Under the pieces are notes generated by a model. The model did not search any database. It was not told the DNA's origin and saw only the letters and a list, made by a program, of their open reading frames with translations. 64,000 nucleotides of DNA from Leptolyngbya sp. PCC 7375 (GTDB lineage Bacteria > Cyanobacteriota > Cyanobacteriia > Phormidesmidales > Phormidesmidaceae). Below, piece by piece: positions 60,878 to 64,000 of this stretch (the first letter of the stretch is position 1; each line of letters starts with the position of its first letter). The stretch spans positions 3,086,486 through 3,150,485 of the forward strand of contig NZ_JH993797.1 of the NCBI RefSeq assembly GCF_000316115.1, in the 5' to 3' direction. The translations under genes and the position numbers were made by a program.

Positions 60878-61630
60878 TTAATGGTTATCGCTGAGGAATT
60901 GCAGGTAGTCGTTGCTCATTTCTTTAACAGCGGCTTCGTAAAATTGTTTGCCATGTTCTGGTGTGGCCAGGTCTGGGTTAGATCCCATGCGACCATCGGT
61001 ATAAAATCGCCGAAAATCAACAGCGCCATAAATGCGATGGCCCGAGGGAGCAACTTGAGGGTCTAGGGGAGCTGATTTAATGAAATCAGGATAAGCATAT
61101 TGCGTTAGGGCAACTTCACTGGGAGTAGCGTGGGAACCTTCTTGATCCCCGTACAGTTCCTTGGCAAGAGTATAGACAGAGCGACACATAAACCAGTTAG
61201 CCAGTTTACAGCGCACATTTTCCGCCCCTGAGATATTGAGATCAGCCAGGGCCGCATAGGTTTCCGAGAAGGCAGCTTTAAGGGTGGCCATGTTGCCACC
61301 ATGGCCATTAATAAAGTAGAACCGGTTAAACCCAGCTCGCGCTAATGGCTTAATGTAATCCTGAATGAGGGCAATTAACGTACTGGGTCGTAAACTAATG
61401 CTGCCGGGGAAGGCGGTGTGATGCAGTGCCATGCCAACATTAATGGTAGGGCCGATCAGGGCATCCGTTTGCTCACCCACACCCACAGCCACTGTTTCTG
61501 CACAAATGGCATCGGTGCCAATCAAACCTGTGGGACCATGCTGCTCGGTGGAACCAATGGGAAAAATAATGCCTTGCGATCGCAACAAATAGGCTTCGAC
61601 GTCAGGCCATGTACACAGATGCAGTTTCAT
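60878..61630 (-). CDS. Creatininase family protein
   Basis: A 250-residue metal-dependent amidohydrolase of the creatininase family. Metal motifs: GSTEQHGPTGLIGTD (Glu/His/Asp), FINGHGGNMATL and EGSHATPSEVALT. Creatininase-fold enzymes open cyclic amides or act in cofactor biosynthesis. The substrate here is unknown. The ATG at 61630 with GAAGGTGAA upstream is preferred over the TTG start at 61654. Confidence 0.85.
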   Translation of the reverse strand: MKLHLCTWPDVEAYLLRSQGIIFPIGSTEQHGPTGLIGTDAICAETVAVGVGEQTDALIGPTINVGMALHHTAFPGSISLRPSTLIALIQDYIKPLARAGFNRFYFINGHGGNMATLKAAFSETYAALADLNISGAENVRCKLANWFMCRSVYTLAKELYGDQEGSHATPSEVALTQYAYPDFIKSAPLDPQVAPSGHRIYGAVDFRRFYTDGRMGSNPDLATPEHGKQFYEAAVKEMSNDYLQFLSDNH

Positions 61631-61773
61631 TGCTTCACCTTCATCAGTGGTCAACCTATTATCTGGGTGGTCAAACTTCGTTAACCTCCCTTAAGCTGTA
61701 TTTAAGATGTGGTTGCAATACCATAGGTATGACTGCAAACCACAGTAGTCGCTTAGATGACAGGTAGATTTCT

Positions 61774-62061
61774 ATGCTACATCGCAAGATATACCAACTC
61801 TCATGCGACGGTCGTGAGGTGTGGGTGTTTTTAAGGGATCAGCACCGCTGGATTGAGCGGGCTAAGATTTTAAACATCGAGGGCGATCTCGTAACGCTAC
61901 GCTACGAAACCGAAGAAGATGACCAACGCTGCGCATGGGAAGAAATGGTGCGGTTAGAGAGTATTGGTGCAATTCAGCAAAAGCTGGCCACGGTTCCCAA
62001 AGGAGATACGGAAATCATAATCTCGGACGATTGCCCCACCTCTGAACAAATTCACGAATAG
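61774..62061 (+). CDS. Conserved cyanobacterial protein, DUF6679-like
   Basis: A 95-residue protein starting MLHRKIYQLSCDGREVWVFL. The pattern (WIERAKILNIEGDLVTLRYE, CAWEEMVRLESIGAIQQKLA) matches a small family widespread in cyanobacteria that I recall as DUF6679. It has a beta-rich core of the SH3/Tudor kind. No function is established. It lies between creatininase and an MBL-fold nuclease in opposite directions. Confidence 0.75.
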   Translation: MLHRKIYQLSCDGREVWVFLRDQHRWIERAKILNIEGDLVTLRYETEEDDQRCAWEEMVRLESIGAIQQKLATVPKGDTEIIISDDCPTSEQIHE

Positions 62062-62081
62062 TCGCGTTCCATACAATGCGC

Positions 62082-63761
62082 CTACCGAGATGTAAATTCT
62101 GGGCAATGCCCATCTGGAGCCACTAGCCGACCAAACAATGGTGAGCGGGGCTGCTGACAGCTACGTTGCTGATAGAACTGACAGTTATCACAGGCAATGC
62201 GATCGGGAGCCAATCGGTTGGTAATCTCAACCAGCTCCGATGAATCTACGCCTCGTAGCACCAGGTTTTCACCCTGCCAGCGGGCCTCAATAATGCCTGT
62301 TTCAGCAAAACTTTGCCAGCGGGCATCAGCAGTAATGGTCGGTGGCAATTGAAGCGAGACCTGATCCCGAGAGTCGCTCACGGTGCCCTCAAAGGTGGGT
62401 TCACTGGGCGGAGGTAGAGAAGCAAATCGGGTATCTAGAAATAGCGATAACGGATTTCCCGGCAAAGGAATATGCACCTGATAGCGACTCTGGAGGGATT
62501 CTAAATTCGCTAAGGCACTGAGACGCTCTAGTTGACCATGGACCAACACCACATGGCGCGGTCGCAAATTATGGATCAGCTGTGTCGTCCCATCACCATC
62601 GCAGTGGCTATATAGCTGATAGGTTTCAAGCTGCACCGTGCCCGAAACCGTGGCATTTTTTAAACTATCAAACCAGTCATAAGCAGGACCATGGGCATTC
62701 AACTCCCGTTGCCAGCTCCTCAAATCCGCCTGTTCTGGCAAAAAGACACTCCAAGACCCGCGATATCGTTGGCAATAGCGATCAACGGGAGTAGCCGGGT
62801 GCACTAATAACACTGCAGGTGCATCGAAAGACCCTATTTGTGGTTCTAGCGGTAGGCTCGACAACCGTTTAATCGTGGGATTGATGCGATCATCCCAAAA
62901 AATAGATTGATGCTGGGCAAAGTTCTGGACATTGCGGGGAAACGCATCGGGCATCTGCTCTAAAAGCTCTAGATAGGCATCACAGCTGCTGGCCAAAGCG
63001 GGATCAACCCAAATAGTTAAAGGCTGACCAGTAAAGTGATAATGACTGCGCCAGAGCATGAGCAGTTCTTGCCCCAGACCTAGCATCGGTACCGGAAAAA
63101 CCACACAGCGTAACTGATCGAGGTGCGATCTCAGTCGCTCAATCAGCTGATGTTCCTGCTGCCGCCGATTTGGATAACATGTCGCCCCCAAGCTTCCTTC
63201 CACAATCAGTACATCGGGGTTTAAACCTCGCAGTGCCGCTAAGGGCAACCCATCCACCAGGCGTGTACTGGAGAGAAAACAATCCCCGGTGTAAAAAATT
63301 TTGTAGGTACGACTATCTTGAGTGTAGGTAAACAGGTTGCAAGCCGCTCCTGGCAGGTGCCCAGCGGGCCAGAGCTCCACAGTTAAATTATCCGCCAGCT
63401 CAATCGGCATTCGCCAGGGCAAAATCTGGATGGAGTCAGCCAGAAGCCTATCTTCTAATAGAGCAACTGTCCCCGCCGTGGCGTATATCGGTACTTGGGG
63501 CCACCGTTGCTTGAGTAGGTTTAAGCTGCGGCCATGGTCAACATGGGCATGGCTGCAAAATACAGCATCAGGCGGAGGGTGCTCCTCCAAAGGAGTTATA
63601 TCCTCTAAACCGCAATCTAACAGGATGCGATGACGACCAATGACCAGCCCTAGACTAACGCCTTCATCGCCATGGCCCACACCATAGGGATAACATACGA
63701 CGGTATTCCCATCGGCTACAGCAGAGGATCCTATTGGTGGTAAAACAACATCGGCCCCCAT
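62082..63761 (-). CDS. MBL-fold (beta-CASP-like) hydrolase
   Basis: A 559-residue metallo-beta-lactamase-fold protein. The metal motif is FCSHAHVDHGRSL (HxHxDH, about residue 70), with TGDCFLSSTRL and the later HCDGD/VLVHGQLERL (motif B-like His). It resembles RNase J/CPSF-like beta-CASP nucleases. The last 130 residues are a cyanobacterial extension with a Cys cluster (CDNCQFYQQRSCQQ, then CPEF). It probably processes nucleic acid, most likely RNA. Full length; reads away from the DUF6679-like gene's end with 20 bp between. Confidence 0.8.
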   Translation of the reverse strand: MGADVVLPPIGSSAVADGNTVVCYPYGVGHGDEGVSLGLVIGRHRILLDCGLEDITPLEEHPPPDAVFCSHAHVDHGRSLNLLKQRWPQVPIYATAGTVALLEDRLLADSIQILPWRMPIELADNLTVELWPAGHLPGAACNLFTYTQDSRTYKIFYTGDCFLSSTRLVDGLPLAALRGLNPDVLIVEGSLGATCYPNRRQQEHQLIERLRSHLDQLRCVVFPVPMLGLGQELLMLWRSHYHFTGQPLTIWVDPALASSCDAYLELLEQMPDAFPRNVQNFAQHQSIFWDDRINPTIKRLSSLPLEPQIGSFDAPAVLLVHPATPVDRYCQRYRGSWSVFLPEQADLRSWQRELNAHGPAYDWFDSLKNATVSGTVQLETYQLYSHCDGDGTTQLIHNLRPRHVVLVHGQLERLSALANLESLQSRYQVHIPLPGNPLSLFLDTRFASLPPPSEPTFEGTVSDSRDQVSLQLPPTITADARWQSFAETGIIEARWQGENLVLRGVDSSELVEITNRLAPDRIACDNCQFYQQRSCQQPRSPLFGRLVAPDGHCPEFTSR

Positions 63762-63820
63762 TCAGTCAGGCCAACCCCTCCTAACCAAAGAACTATCCAC
63801 CGACTAATTAGTAGGTCTAA

Positions 63821-63943
63821 TTAGTGGGCAGAACCATTGCCATGGTAGTCATCAGAATCGTAAAAGCCATTTTGGGTGCCAAAAAACAGGCACGCCACCG
63901 AGAAAACAACCGCTAAAACTGGCAAGATCGCTTTAATATCCAC
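63821..63943 (-). CDS. Single-span membrane micro-protein, 40 residues
   Basis: Starts GTG at 63943 with AAGGA about 10 bases upstream and reads MDIKAILPVLAVVFSVACLF, then FGTQNGFYDSDDYHGNGSAH. One membrane span is followed by a short tail rich in Asp, Tyr and Gly that looks conserved. It may be a small photosynthetic or NDH-1 complex subunit of cyanobacteria; I cannot name it. The gene lies 60 bp upstream of the MBL gene on the same strand. Confidence 0.65.
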   Translation of the reverse strand: MDIKAILPVLAVVFSVACLFFGTQNGFYDSDDYHGNGSAH

Positions 63944-64000
63944 AGATAATTTTCCTTAGTGAACGTTCTGGGTGCTGGATAACTGAGCAAGGCCCAGTCC

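Overview
The window is chromosomal DNA of a cyanobacterium. It carries many HIP1-type GCGATCGC octamers and a set of cyanobacterial housekeeping genes: ycf3, sipA, a class II Calvin-cycle aldolase, cyanobacterial rpoZ, gatC, aroA, an RRM-type rbp, and DUF1818 and DUF6679 proteins. I cannot name the genus. A filamentous Leptolyngbya-like lineage is only a guess.

Layout. (1) 1-12,136 is accessory island B. It holds an IS110 start at the edge, a DUF3987/TOPRIM replication protein, a phage-type control region (Ner-like HTH, second HTH protein, divergent S24 repressor), an ISKra4-like insertion sequence, a four-gene CBASS-like defence operon (QueC-like, TGT-like, CD-NTase, then a SLOG-CHAT effector) and a tyrosine integrase. 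(2) 12,092-26,850 is island A, about 14.7 kb, bounded by a 45-bp direct repeat of the 3' end of tRNA-Pro(GGG). It has its own related integrase, an archaeo-eukaryotic-type primase, a homologue of the island B HTH protein, a divergent XRE regulator, a row of small acidic and membrane proteins on the plus strand, and a nine-gene, mostly overlapping minus-strand operon of unrecognised proteins. The two islands sit in tandem at one tRNA gene. (3) 26,800-34,000 is ordinary core genome. (4) 34,000-37,900 has a truncated integrase relic, a MITE-like element, a 28-repeat CRISPR array with its leader on the left, and a lone cas6 with a C-terminal HTH. No other cas gene is in the window. (5) 38,000-64,000 is core genome with an IS4-family element splitting a sodium:solute symporter, several dispersed repeats, a STAS / PP2C phosphatase / HATPase partner-switching cluster, and photosynthesis and translation genes.

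Two observations stand out. First, the CBASS operon looks like type IV (QueC and TGT partners, a CD-NTase that begins with six glycines) but its effector candidate joins a SLOG/STALD-like sensor to a caspase-like CHAT protease. Second, the last, leader-distal CRISPR spacer matches a gene of island A: 21 identical bases, 28 of 32 overall, and the differing bases still read in the same frame as a related peptide. The array therefore remembers a relative of island A, and this marks the unknown island A operon as part of an invading element, possibly an undescribed virus or satellite.
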